A stretch of 64,000 nt of DNA from assembly GCA_030386875.1 (NCBI GenBank), contig CM059559.1, forward strand, positions 6,197,177-6,261,176, read 5' to 3'. Under the pieces are notes generated by a model that did not search any database, was not told the DNA's origin, and saw only the letters and a program-made list of their open reading frames with translations. Source of the DNA: Morinoia aosen (lineage: Eukaryota > Arthropoda > Malacostraca > Amphipoda > Talitridae). Every line of letters starts with the position of its first letter. Positions within the stretch are counted from its first letter, which is position 1. The position numbers were made by a program, and so were the translations under genes. Positions 36,701 through 47,892 of the stretch are shown in pieces.

Positions 36701-37849
36701 CAGGAACACAACACAAAGTACCACAGGAACACAACACAAAGTACCACAGGAACACAACACAAAGTACCACAGGAACACAACACAAAGTACCACAGGAACA
36801 CAACACAAAGTACCACAGGAACACGACACAAAGTACCACAGGAACACAACACAAAGTACCACAGGAACACAACACAAAGTACCACAGGAACACAACACAA
36901 AGTACCACAGGAACACAACACAAAGTACCACAGGAACACAACACAAAGTACCACGCACACAACACAAAGTACCACAGGAACACAACACCAAGTACCACGC
37001 ACACGACACAAAGTACCACAGGAACACAACACAAAGTACCACGCACACGACACAAAGTACCACGCACACGACACAAAGTACCACGGGAACACAACACAAA
37101 GTACCACGCACACGACACAAAGTACTACAGGAACACAACACAAAGTACCACAGGAACACAACACAAAGTACCACAGGAACACAACACAAAGTACCACAGG
37201 AACACAACACAAAGTACCACAGGAACACAACACAAAGTACCACGCACACAACACAAAGTACCACAGGAACACAACACCAAGTACCACGCACACGACACAA
37301 AGTACCACAGGAACACAACACAAAGTACCACGCACACGACACAAAGTACCACGCACACGACACAAAGTACCACGGGAACACAACACAAAGTACCACGCAC
37401 ACGACACAAAGTACCACAGGAACACAACACAAAGTACCACAGGAACACAACACAAAGTACCACAGGAACACAACACAAAGTACCACGCACACGACACAAA
37501 GTACCACAGGAACACAACACAAAGTACCACAGGAACACAACACAAAGTACCACAGGAACACAACACAAAGTACCACAGGAACACAACACAAAGTACCACA
37601 GGAACACAACACAAAGTACCACGCACACGACACAAAGTACCACAGGAACACAACACAAAGTACCACAGGAACACAACACAAAGTACCACAGGCACACGAC
37701 ACAAAGTACCACGGGAACACAACACAAAGTACCACAGGAACACAACACAAAGTACCACGCACACGACACAAAGTACCACAGGAACACAACACAAAGTACC
37801 ACAGGAACACAACACAAAGTACCACAGGAACACAACACAAAGTACCACG
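33785..37849. repeat. 23-bp minisatellite, about 180 copies; largest array in the window
   Basis: Units contain gtaccacaggaacacaacac. Variants are gtaccaccagg, gtgccacgcacac, gtaccacgcacacgac and gtaccccagg. Marker units repeat at fixed distances: gtaccccagg at 36086 and 36308 (222 bp), the cacggg marker at 37082 and 37371, and the acaccaag marker about 36988 and 37277 (both 289 bp). Frames of up to 1363 codons on the minus strand and over 1000 on the + strand are open at the same time, which marks them as artefacts. Confidence 0.97.
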
Positions 37850-37864
37850 CTTCATATTTGATAT

Positions 37865-38010
37865 TTTCCCCACATTTTTCACCCCTTTTTCTCCTTCACT
37901 CGCCCTTCTTCCCCACATCCTTCACCCCTTCATCCCTTTCTTCCCCACATTTTTCACCCCTTCACTTGCCCTTCTTCCCCACATCCTTCACCCCTTCACC
38001 CCAGCTCCCC
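37865..38010. repeat. ~40-bp C/T-rich repeat, 3-4 copies
   Basis: Units share cttccccacatccttcaccc. Confidence 0.8.
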
Positions 38011-38074
38011 CCTACAGCCCCCCAGCTCACCGTAGGGCCGTGTTTAAAACGCTATTAAGCTGCATAATGAGCTC

Positions 38075-38330
38075 AGGCGGGGGGAGAGGGGAGAGGGGGG
38101 GGGGGGGGGTGGAGGGAAGAAACGGGGTGAGGAAGGAAGGGGTGATGGGAAATGAAGAAGGTGAGAAGGGAAGAAATTGGTGGGAAAGGAAGGGGGAAAA
38201 GATGGAAAGAGGGAAGAAAATATAAGGGGGTGAGAAGGGAAGAAATTGGTGAGGAAGAAGAGGACTCGGGGAATGAAGGGGATCAGAAGGGGGCAAGGGA
38301 GAAGAAAAGGGGATTGATACCTCGGAGTAG
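38075..38330. repeat. Purine-rich low complexity
   Basis: G runs at about 38096-38109, then ggtgagaagggaagaaattg-type units. Confidence 0.75.
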
Positions 38331-38403
38331 CGGCGTGGGGAATGATAAACAAGCTCCGAGGGGAATGTGAGGGGAAGAAAGATGAAGTTGGTGCCGAGGG
38401 TAG

Positions 38404-38560
38404 GTATACTAAGGGAATGCAAAGGGTGCACAGGCATAGAGAGGGTACAAAAAAAGAGGGTGCATAGGGATAGAGAGGGTATAAAAAAGTATAAAGAGAG
38501 GGTATAAAAAAGGTATAAAGAAAGGGAATAAAAAGGGTACAAAGAAAGGGTACATACACA
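38404..38560. repeat. gggtataaaaa/agagagggt repeats
   Basis: Irregular units of tagagagggtataaaaa. Confidence 0.7.
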
Positions 38561-38736
38561 ACCATACACACGAACACAAACACAAACACACGCACACAAA
38601 GCACACAACCAGTTACGGCCAGCAAGCTGCTCCCTGTGTAGATGTCATCAATCAAAACATGCGACAATTAATGACAAAACAAGATATGAAAGAATTAGGG
38701 TCGACTCAGTGACTTGCTCATTAATTTAATGCAAAG

Positions 38737-38740
<4 letters not shown>

Positions 38741-38788
<48 letters not shown>
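38741..38788. repeat. (TA)n microsatellite
   Basis: About 23 dinucleotide units. Confidence 0.95.
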
Positions 38789-38791
<3 letters not shown>

Positions 38792-38833
38792 GTGTAGAGT
38801 GTAGAGTATATTTATAAATTCCTTGTGTTCGAT

Positions 38834-39180
38834 GTATGCAGCTGTAGCAACACATACAACTGCAGCTGCAGTTGCAGTATCGCACACAGCTGCAGGCGTA
38901 GTGACGTACACAGCTGCAGGTGTAGTGATATACAACTGCAGCAATGCATACAGCTGCAGGTGTAGTGATATACAACTGCAGCAATGCATACAGCTGCAGG
39001 TGTAGTGGCGTACACAGCTGCAGGTGCAGTGATATACAACTGCAGATGTAGTGATATACAACTGCAGCAATGCATACAGCTGCAGGTGTAGTGACGTACA
39101 CAGCTGCAGCAATGCATACAGCTGCAGGTGTAGTAACGTACACAGTTACACCACCGCACACAGCTGCAGCAGGTGCAGAA
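38834..39180. repeat. Composite CAGCTGCAG repeat
   Basis: acagctgcaggtgtagtga and atacaactgcagcaatgc modules in a variable order. It shares the word TACAGCTGC with the 16-bp arrays at 45.3 and 54.8 kb. Confidence 0.9.
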
Positions 39181-39590
39181 AACACCCCCCCTCTATATAA
39201 CAGTTATGTACAGTTAGAACAGTTACCTGCACAGTTGATGTAAGGTAAGGGCACGTGAATACATACAGGCAGATACAGCTAGCTGCGGCGCTAGGCTTTG
39301 TGACGCAACTGCCAGGTGCAGCTATACCTGCACAGCTGTAACTGCTACACCTGAGAGTTACAGCTGCACAGTTACAGCTGCACACTGCCGCAGCAAAATT
39401 CGGCAACAAAAATTAAAAACTCGAAAACCAAAACAAAGACCTGAAACAACACAAAACGCTGCACTGAAACCGACACCTGCAACACAAAACAAACAAATAA
39501 ACAAATAAACATTCCTAGCACGACGCGATGCACAAATATTCAAATAATTAACTTCAGCTCAAATATTGCGGAGTCGCCGAGCACAAAATT
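39181..39590. other. Spacer, nothing recognised
   Basis: Scattered cacagttacagctgcac words, then AT-rich sequence. Confidence 0.5.
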
Positions 39591-39620
39591 GCGACCCGTG
39601 CTCCATGGAGCACAGGTCGC
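39591..39620. repeat. 30-bp near-perfect palindrome
   Basis: The centre is gtgctccatggagcac, flanked by gcgacc and ggtcgc, with one mismatched pair. A second, imperfect form (gtgctccacggagca) follows directly. Confidence 0.8.
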
Positions 39621-39685
39621 GTGCTCCACGGAGCAGGGAGAGCGCACGCTCCACCGCACACCACATCCGACCACGTCCCGGCGTC

Positions 39686-40110
39686 GTCACGCACGTGTGC
39701 GCGCGTGTACGTGCCTGCACGTGTGCGCGTGTGTGTGCGTGTCTGCACGTGTGCGCGTGTGTGTGCGTGTCTGCACGTGTGTCGTGTGTTTGTGTGTGTA
39801 CGTGCCTGCACGTGTGCGTGTGTGTGTACGTGTTTTCACGTGTGCGTGTGTGTGTGTGTACGTGCTGCACCTGTGCGTGTGTGTACGTGCCTGCACGTGT
39901 ACGTGTGAGTACGTGCCTGCACGTGTGCACGTGTCTGCACGTGTGCGCGTGTGTATACATGCCTGCACGTGTGCGCGTGTGTACATGCCTGCACGTGTGC
40001 GTGTGTGTGTGTGTACGTGCCTGCACGTGTGTGTGTGTGTGTGTGTACGTGCCTGCACGTGTGCGTGTGTGTACGTGTTTGCACGTGCCTGCATGTGTGC
40101 GCATGGTACG
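39686..40110. repeat. GT-rich repeat with CACGTG in most units
   Basis: Units of tgcctgcacgtgtgcgtgtg with variable (GT)n. CACGTG is the canonical E-box palindrome, here repeated more than ten times. Confidence 0.9.
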
Positions 40111-40261
40111 CTAACGCACACAGGACACCTACACACACAACGCACATGTGCACAGCAGCACGCACATCACACGTACGTGGGACACACAACCTGAACAAAC
40201 AGTGAGTGCAGCGTGTGTGCGTCCGTACGTATTCAGCTGCTGCGTGCCCTGCTGCTGCTAG

Positions 40262-41358
40262 CCTGCCTGCTCACCTGCCTAGTGGTCACCTGCCTGCCTA
40301 TTTACCTGCCTAGTGGTCACCTGCCTGCCAATTGGTCACCTGCCTGCCTATTTACCTTCCTAGTGGTCACCTGCCTGCCTATTTACCTGCCTGGTGGTCA
40401 CCTGCCTGCCTATTTACCTGCCTAGTGGTCACCTGCCTGCCTATTTACCTGCCTAGTGGTCACCTGCCTGCCTATTTATCTGCCTGGTGGTCACCTGCCT
40501 GCCAATTTACCTGCCTGGTGGTCACCTGCCTGCCTATTTACCTGCCTGGTGGTCACCTGCCTGCCAATTTACCTGCCTGGTGGTCACCTGCCTGCCTATT
40601 TACCTACCTAGTGGTCACCTGCCTGCCTATTTACCTGCCTGGTGGTCACCTGCCTGCCTATTTACTTGCCTAGTGGTCACCTGCCTGCCTATTTACCTGC
40701 CTAGTGGTCACCTGCCTGCCTATTTACCTACCTAGTGGTCACCTGCCTGCCTATTTACCTGCCTGGTGGTCACCTGCCTGCCTATTTACCTACCTAGTGG
40801 TCACCTGCCTGCCTATTTACCTGCCTAGTGGTCACCTGCCTGCCTATTTACCTACCTAGTGGTCACCTGCCTGCCTATTTACCTGCCTGGTGGTCACCTG
40901 CCTGCCTATTTACCTGCCTAGTGGTCACCTGCCTGCCTATTTACCTGCCTAGTGGTCACCTGCCTGCCTATTTACCTACCTAGTGGTCACCTGCCTGCCT
41001 ATTTACCTACCTAGTGGTCACCTGCCAGCCTATTTACCTGCCTTGTGGTCACCTGCCTGCCTATTTACCTGCCTGGTGGTCACCTGTCTGCCAATTTACC
41101 TGCCTGGTGGTCACCTGCCTGCCTATTTACCTACCTAGTGGTCACCTGCCTGCCTATTTACCTGCCTAGTGGTCACCTGCCTGCCTATTTACCTACCTAG
41201 TGGTCACCTGCCTGCCTATTTACCTACCTAGTGGTCACCTGCCAGCCTATTTACCTGCCTTGTGGTCACCTGCCTGCCTATTTACCTGCCTGGTGGTCAC
41301 CTGCCTGCCAATTTACCTGCCTGGTGGTCACCTGCCTGCCTATTTACCCACCTAGTGT
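40262..41358. repeat. 31-bp minisatellite, about 35 copies
   Basis: Units contain cctgcctatttacctgccta and gtggtcac. A marker unit (cctgccagcc) recurs at 41021 and 41238. The 217-bp distance equals seven units, so that block was duplicated. Confidence 0.96.
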
Positions 41359-41734
41359 TACATACCTACCCATATATATACAACCTGCGAATTGCAACAT
41401 ATATTATTTGACTCCGTGTCTCCAATTCACCATTTAAAAATATATCTCACCTACACTATCATATTTTCCAACCACAATGCCCTATTTATTCATCCGTAAC
41501 TCATAACTTATCTACCTATATACTCACCACACATCTCATACAAACTTATATGTCTTCCTAACTACAGGTATCTACCTACACACCTCCATACAATGGCAAG
41601 TATTAATCTACTTAAATGCTTGTAGCTCCCACGTATTGTAAGGTAGATATTTCTACAGGTACTGCACCAACTCTGGTAGATCTCCCCAGCGGTTGTAGAT
41701 GTGAGGTAGACATTCAGTAGGTGTACACTAGATA
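41359..41734. other. Spacer, nothing recognised
   Basis: AT-rich, with short tatctaccta words. Confidence 0.5.
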
Positions 41735-42015
41735 TGGGGTAGATATATGGTAGATATGAGGTAGATCTACAATAGATATGAGGTAGGTCTACAGTAGATA
41801 ATAAGTAGGTCTACAGTAGATATGAGGTAGATATATGGTAGATATGAGGTAAATCTACAGTAGATAAGAGGTAGGTCTACAGTAGATAAGAGGTAGGTCT
41901 ACAGTAGATATGAGGTAGATATATGGTAGATAAGAGGTAGGTCTACAGTAGATAAGAGGTAGGTCTACAGTAGATAAGAGGTAGGTCTACAGTAGATAAG
42001 AGGTAGATACGGGGT
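41735..42015. repeat. 22-bp minisatellite, about 12 copies
   Basis: Units share ggtctacagtagataagagg, with an atatatggtagat variant. Confidence 0.92.
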
Positions 42016-42114
42016 AGATATGAGCTGCTGCTATCCGTAGATACGAGCTGCTGTGCCGGCAGAAGTTCTCAGAAGAGGTCACTGAGTACAGCCAAGTAAT
42101 TTATATATATTGAT

Positions 42115-42300
42115 GGATTAATGGATTGTAAGTTTTGTTAGACTATTGCATTAGATTGTCTTATAGTATTATATTATTTGTGAATAGATAAATTTTGATT
42201 AGATTATTATTCGATTATTGCATTAGATTATGTTATCATATTATTATACTATATGAGAATAGATAAATTTTTATTAGATTATTATTATTCGATTACAAGT
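42115..42300. repeat. ~107-bp AT-rich duplication
   Basis: Two adjoining diverged copies, each with cgattattgcattagatta-like and gaatagataaattttgatta-like parts. Confidence 0.7.
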
Positions 42301-42404
42301 GATTGATTAGATCTGACATACAAACGCGTGACGCATCAAACTCTAGACAAGAGTTTATTTTACTAGAACATGCGTAGCTAGATGTTAATTTCTGCCCCTG
42401 TCCT

Positions 42405-42480
42405 CTTCTGTCCGCTGTCCATCGATATCTTCTGTCCGCTGTCCATCGATATCTTCTGTCCGCTGTCCATCGATCTTTTG
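42405..42480. repeat. 24-bp repeat, 3 copies
   Basis: Units contain cttctgtccgctgtccatcg. Confidence 0.9.
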
Positions 42481-42699
42481 TCCACCGTGAAGCACCGTTA
42501 TTTAACACTGTTATTTATTCACCCCTTTTTCCAAAATCTTATTCCCCTCAATTTGATTCTTTCTCCCATTAGTCACCCCTCTCCTTCCCCTCTTTTCCCC
42601 AAATCTTACTCTCCATTTCCCTCTTCCACCCATTAGCCAACCCTCTCCGTCCCCTCTTTTCCCCAAAATGCGAGGACGGAAAGTTTCTCGTCCCCTCAG

Positions 42700-42825
42700 C
42701 GCCACTCCCCACGCAGCTCCCCCACTCCCCTCGCAGCTCCCCCACTCCCCTCGCAGCTTCCCCACTCCCCTCGCAGCTCCCCCACTCCCCTCGCAGCTTC
42801 CCCACTCCCCTCGCAGCTCCCTCCC
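42700..42825. repeat. 19-20-bp C-rich repeat, 6 copies
   Basis: Units of actcccctcgcagctcccc. Confidence 0.9.
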
Positions 42826-42999
42826 CACGACACGAGGAATCTTCCCATTAGCGGCGTTCCCCTCGGAGCATTTGGCCGTTACGGGGTAGAGGGGAAACGA
42901 GGGAAAAGAGGGGAAAGGCAGGCAAACAGGAGGGAGAGGGAGAAGGAGAGAAAGGGAAGGGTTGAGAAGTGGGAATAAAAACCACTTCTTTGAGGGTTA

Positions 43000-43245
43000 A
43001 ACCCTTCAGGATAGAGGGTCAGACCCCCTCAGGGTAGGAGGTCAGACCCCCTCAAGATAGGGGAGTCAGACCTCTCAGGGTAGGGGGGTCATACCCTTTC
43101 AGGGTAGGGGGGGTCAGACCTTTCAGGGTGAGGGAGCCAGACCCCTCAGGGTAGGGGGGGGGGTCAGACCCCCTCAGGGTAGGGGGGTCAGAACCCCTCA
43201 GAATGGAGGGTCAGACCCCCTTAGGATGGGGGGGTCAGACCCCCC
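43000..43245. repeat. ~25-bp array of GGGGTCAGACCCC hairpins, about 10 copies
   Basis: Units of agggtaggggggtcagaccc. Most contain an inverted repeat (ggggtc-a-gacccc), so each unit can form a short hairpin. Confidence 0.88.
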
Positions 43246-43595
43246 GCAACGGGCGGGCATTTGGCGCGGGACGGGTCACGCGACGTCACTAAACGGTCAC
43301 GCAACGGCCGCTTGCACGCAACGGGCCAGAAACCCGTCCGTCCTGCATGAGAAACGAACGCGCACCTAGAAACCAGCCGTGAAGAAACCATTGAACTAAG
43401 AAACTAGTAAGGATCAACTCAAACACAGAGACGCCATGTCATGAGAAACCCAGGTACATATATTGGTATAGTACATATATGGTATATATATAATATGGTA
43501 TTTGTATGGTATTTATATATATATATGGTATATAGATAATATGGTACATATGTAATAGGCCGGATATTCAAAGGAAAATCTTTTTAGCGCTGGAT

Positions 43596-43638
43596 ATATA
43601 TATATATATATATTTACATATATATATATATATATATA
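43596..43638. repeat. (TA)n microsatellite
   Basis: Two TA runs separated by tttaca. Confidence 0.9.
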
Positions 43639-43728
43639 AACAAACGCTGCACGCTATACCCGAGTCACATCCCAGAGAGAACTTCCTCCCACACATCTCC
43701 TGTTACATTCAACATACGCGTCGCGGTG

Positions 43729-43935
43729 TGACCCACCGGTGGGTCATGCCTAAGTTTTCCCAGCTACAAAACGACTCACCGATGGGTCGTTTGAAGAATT
43801 TTTAACAATTTTTTTAAATTGATGGTATCTATTTCACCCAGTTAATGTTTGCTTTTATGAAACTTTTGACAACTTTCAAGTTTGAACTTGAGTTGGATGT
43901 AGAACTTCAAATTAACCCATCGCAGCGAACGTGAT
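43729..43935 (-). repeat. Diverged dispersed element with a CCACCGGTGG palindrome, copy 2
   Basis: tgacccaccggtgggtca at 43729-43746 is a perfect 18-bp palindrome. An imperfect form lies at 43773-43788. The part at 43850-43935, reverse-complemented, resembles 26116-26200 and 53355-53465. Confidence 0.55.
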
Positions 43936-44049
43936 AAGTTGCATTAGAGCACAGACCTGCCCAGTTACGTCCTCCACTCGTCTGAAGCTGTGGTGTGGGG
44001 CTGGTCTACGTTGCCATCACATCACTCTCTACAACACATCAGCACAGTA

Positions 44050-44283
44050 CAACGCATCACAACACAATAACACACCACATCACCACAATACCACACCACA
44101 TCATCACAATACCACACCACATCATCACAATACCACACCACATCATCACACTACCACACCACATCATCACAATACCACACCACATCACCGCAATACCACA
44201 CCACATCATCACAATACCACATCACATCACGACGATACAAAACACTTCTCACCACACCACATCATCACAATACAACACGTCTA
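44050..44283. repeat. 21-bp CA-rich repeat, about 10 copies
   Basis: Units of caccacatcatcacaatacc. Confidence 0.93.
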
Positions 44284-44284
44284 A

Positions 44285-45244
44285 CACAGCACGTCCATCG
44301 TATCACACAACCCCGCACCACACTCACCCCACACAATTTACAGCACCACACAGCACCACTCACAACACGCCACACAGCACCACACAACACAACACAGCAC
44401 CACACTGCACCATCCACAACACACCATACAGCACCAAACAACACAACACGGCACCACAATGCACACACAGCATCACACAACACAACACAGCACCACCCAC
44501 GACACACCACACAGCACCACCCACACCACATCACACAGCACCACACACTCGCCCCACACAGCACCACACACTCGCCCCACACAGCACCACACACTCGCCC
44601 CACACAGTACCACACTGCACCACCCACACAGCACCACACTGCACCACCCACACCACACCACACAGCACCAAACACTCGCCCCACACAGCACCACACTGCA
44701 CCACCCACACCACACCACACAGCACCAAACACTCGCCCCACACAGCACCACACTGCACCACCTACACCACACCACACAGCACCACACACTCGCCTCACAC
44801 AGCACCACACTGCACCACCCACACCACACCACAAACCACCCACACCACACCACACACTCGCCCCACACAGCACCACACTGCACCACCCACACCACACCAC
44901 ACAACACACAACACCACACAGCACCACACACTCGCCCCACACAGCACCACACTGCACCACCCACACCACACCACACAACACACAACACCACACAGCACCA
45001 CACACTCGCCCCACACAGCACCACACTGCACCACCCACACCACACCACACAACACACAACACCACACAGCACCACACACTCGCCCCACACAGCACCACAC
45101 TGCACCACCCACACCACACCACACAACACACAACACCACACAGCACCACACACTCGCCCCACACAGCACCACACTGCACCACCCACACCACACCACACAA
45201 CACACAACACCACACAGCACCACACACTCGCCCCACACAGCACC
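44285..45244. repeat. cacagcaccacac array with a 74-bp higher-order repeat
   Basis: Irregular cacagcaccacac units on the left. From 44931 the marker actcgcccc recurs every 74 bp (44931, 45005, 45079, 45153, 45227). Confidence 0.93.
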
Positions 45245-45296
45245 TTTCACTTTCCTGCGGAGTTTGGCCTTCTTCTTCGGAGCCTTTCTCAGTCCC

Positions 45297-45606
45297 ACTG
45301 CACCAGCTGTACACTGCACCAGCTGTACACTGCACCAGCTGTACACTGCACCAGCTGTACACTGCACCAGCTGTACACTGCACCAGCTGTACACTGCACC
45401 AGCTGTACACTGCACCAGCTGTACACTGCACCAGCTGTACACTGCACCAGCTGTACACTGCACCAGCTGTACACTGCACCAGCTGTACACTGCACCAGCT
45501 GTACACTGCACCAGCTGTACACTGCACCAGCTGTACACTGCACCAGCTGTACACTGCACCAGCTGTACACTGCACCAGCTGTACACTGCACCAGCTGTAC
45601 ACTGCA
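45297..45606 (+). repeat. 16-bp CAGCTG minisatellite A, about 19 copies
   Basis: Unit tgcaccagctgtacac, essentially invariant. The reverse complement of the array at 54836-55960 differs from it at one position. Confidence 0.97.
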
Positions 45607-46272
45607 TCAGGCCAACTGTCAGTCCAACTGACCGTCCAACTGTCAGTCAAACTGTCAGGCCAACTGACCGTTCAACTGACCATCCAACTGTCAGGCCAAC
45701 TGTCAGAACAACTGTCAGTCCAACTGTCAGTCCAACTGTCAGGTCAACTGTCAGTCCAACTGTCAGTCCAACTGTCAGTCCAACTGTCAGGCCAACTGTC
45801 AGGCCAACTGTCAGTCCAACTGTCAGGCCAACTGTCAGTCCAACTGTCAGGCCAACTGTCAGGCCAACTGTCAGTCCAACTATCAGGCCAACTGTCAGGC
45901 CAACTGTCAGGCCAACTGTCAGTCCAACTGTCAGTCCAACTATCAGGCCAACTGTCAGGCCAACTGTCAGGCCAACTGTCAGGCCAACTGTCAGTCCAAC
46001 TGTCAGTCCAACTGTCAGTCCAACTGTCAGGCCAACTGTCAGTCCAACTGTCAGTCCAACTGTCAGTCCAACTGTCAGGCCAACTGTCAGTCCAACTGTC
46101 AGGCCAACTGTCAGGCCAACTGTCAGGCCAACTGTCAGTACAACTGTCAGAACAACTGTCAGTCCAACTGTCAGGCCAACCGTCAGTCCAACTGTCAGGC
46201 CGACTGTCAGGTCAACTGTCAGTCCAACTGTCAGTCCAACTGTCAGGTCAACTGTCAGGCCAACCGTCAGGC
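45607..46272. repeat. 12-bp minisatellite, about 55 copies
   Basis: Unit caactgtcagtc or caactgtcaggc. It directly follows the 16-bp array. Confidence 0.96.
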
Positions 46273-46710
46273 GACGGAAGATGAAGTGTTTGCTGCTGAC
46301 GTCACAATTCATAACAAAACATTCGCCAGGCGCTCAGAAGCACAGGGGAAAAACTTCCTGCCCTCAAACTAGGTTTCCAAAAATAAAAATAAAAATACTT
46401 CACAACATTTCAAAGGGCAAAAGCACAGCGCTTCAGGTCTAAAAAAATTGTTTATTTTTTGGACCACTTTCTTTTTTAAACCGAGACGGCGTGTGGAGGT
46501 TCATCATTGTTTCCAGGTTGGTTCAACCCCTCCCCAACCCCTCAACCCCACCCCAACCCCCCAGGCTGGGGAGGGGGGCTGTGACCCCCAGGAATGAGGG
46601 GGAAAGTTAAAGTCCCTCCCTCGCTTCTTTCATCTCCCGACATTTTGGATGCTGTGATATACGCATCTCTTCTACTGGTCGTTGCTATACTTGTTGTTCT
46701 GTGTCCACTG
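46273..46710. other. Spacer, nothing recognised
   Basis: AT-rich sequence, then a C-rich patch (about 46525-46570). Confidence 0.5.
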
Positions 46711-46932
46711 TTGTACAATACATTTATTGTTCTACAATATATTTATTCTTCTACAATATATCTATTCTTCTAAAATATATTTATTCTTCTACAATATATT
46801 TATTTTTTTAAAATATTTTTATTCTTCTAAAATATATTTATTCTTCTAAAATAGATTTATTCTTCTACAATATATTTATTGTTCTACAATATAATTATTG
46901 TTCTACAATACTCATATTGTTCTACAATAAAT
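46711..46932. repeat. 20-bp AT-rich repeat, about 11 copies
   Basis: Units of ttctacaatatatttattct. Confidence 0.9.
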
Positions 46933-47470
46933 TAAGGATTATAAATCATTGCTCTGATTATTGCGAAACACGTAGCAATTGTCATTTTCTTGTCATATCG
47001 TTATTACATTTTTTGCTAATATTGTTATCACTACGTAAATTGTTGTGTCGTTCCCCTTTATATTTAAATTTGAAAAAGGTCAGTTCCCGGGGTTCCCCAT
47101 TTCTCGATCTTTTAATTAATTTTCTGGCGTGCAACTAACTACCCAACACTCCCCCATTTCTTCTCCCAATTCACATTCCCAAAGGCACTTCACTCCCCAA
47201 GTTTCCCCACAGCTTCCCCATCCAATTCATCAGAATCCCACAACTGCAGTTCACTATACTAACTATACCTGCATACACCACCTTTTATACACAAAGTTTA
47301 CCTTTCTCCTTCACGTCTTCCCCAAGGTCTTGACCCCATTCCTCCTCCTCCAGTTGCCTCCCCAACTGGAGCAGGAATTCCCCAACCACTCCCCGTGACA
47401 CCTGCATTCCATAGAAATTTTCGTTTTCTTCTTCAAAGCCTTCCCCAACCGTGTCTGTTTTCTCCCCAGC
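46933..47470. other. Spacer, nothing recognised
   Basis: Unique-looking, becoming C/T-rich to the right. A 73-codon frame has no supporting features. Confidence 0.5.
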
Positions 47471-47830
47471 TGCAAATGAGTCCTCCCCAGTAACCAGTGC
47501 CCCTACACTCCTCCCCCTGTTCCCCCTCTCCCCCAGCACTCCTCCCTTTCTTTCGCCCACGCCCCCCAACTCCAACCCCGCCTCGCCCAAAACACTTCTC
47601 CCCTTCTCCCCAACACTCCTCCCCCTTTCCTCTCTTCCCCAACACTCCTTCCCCCCACACTCCCCCACGCCTCCCCATTTTCCAACACGCCTCCCCCTTC
47701 CCCCTACACTCCTTCCCTCTCTTCCCCACCACTCCTTCCCTTCTCCCCCCCTAACGCCTCCCCTTCTTCCAACACGCCTCCCCCACTCCCCCTCGCCTCC
47801 CCCACTCCCCCCTGACCTGACCCCACGCTG
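47471..47830. repeat. C/T-rich low complexity
   Basis: ccccaacactcctccccct-type units, irregular. Confidence 0.75.
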
Positions 47831-47892
47831 ACCTCTGCTGCGTCCACTCCCATACTTTCCCCACACGAGTGGGAGTTGCCCGCACATTCCTT

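Noticed and set aside
33757-37848. 1363-codon Cys/Val/Leu-rich open frame on the minus strand
   Set aside because: It lies wholly in the 23-bp array. Other frames on both strands are also open, there is no unique segment and the sequence follows the repeat period.
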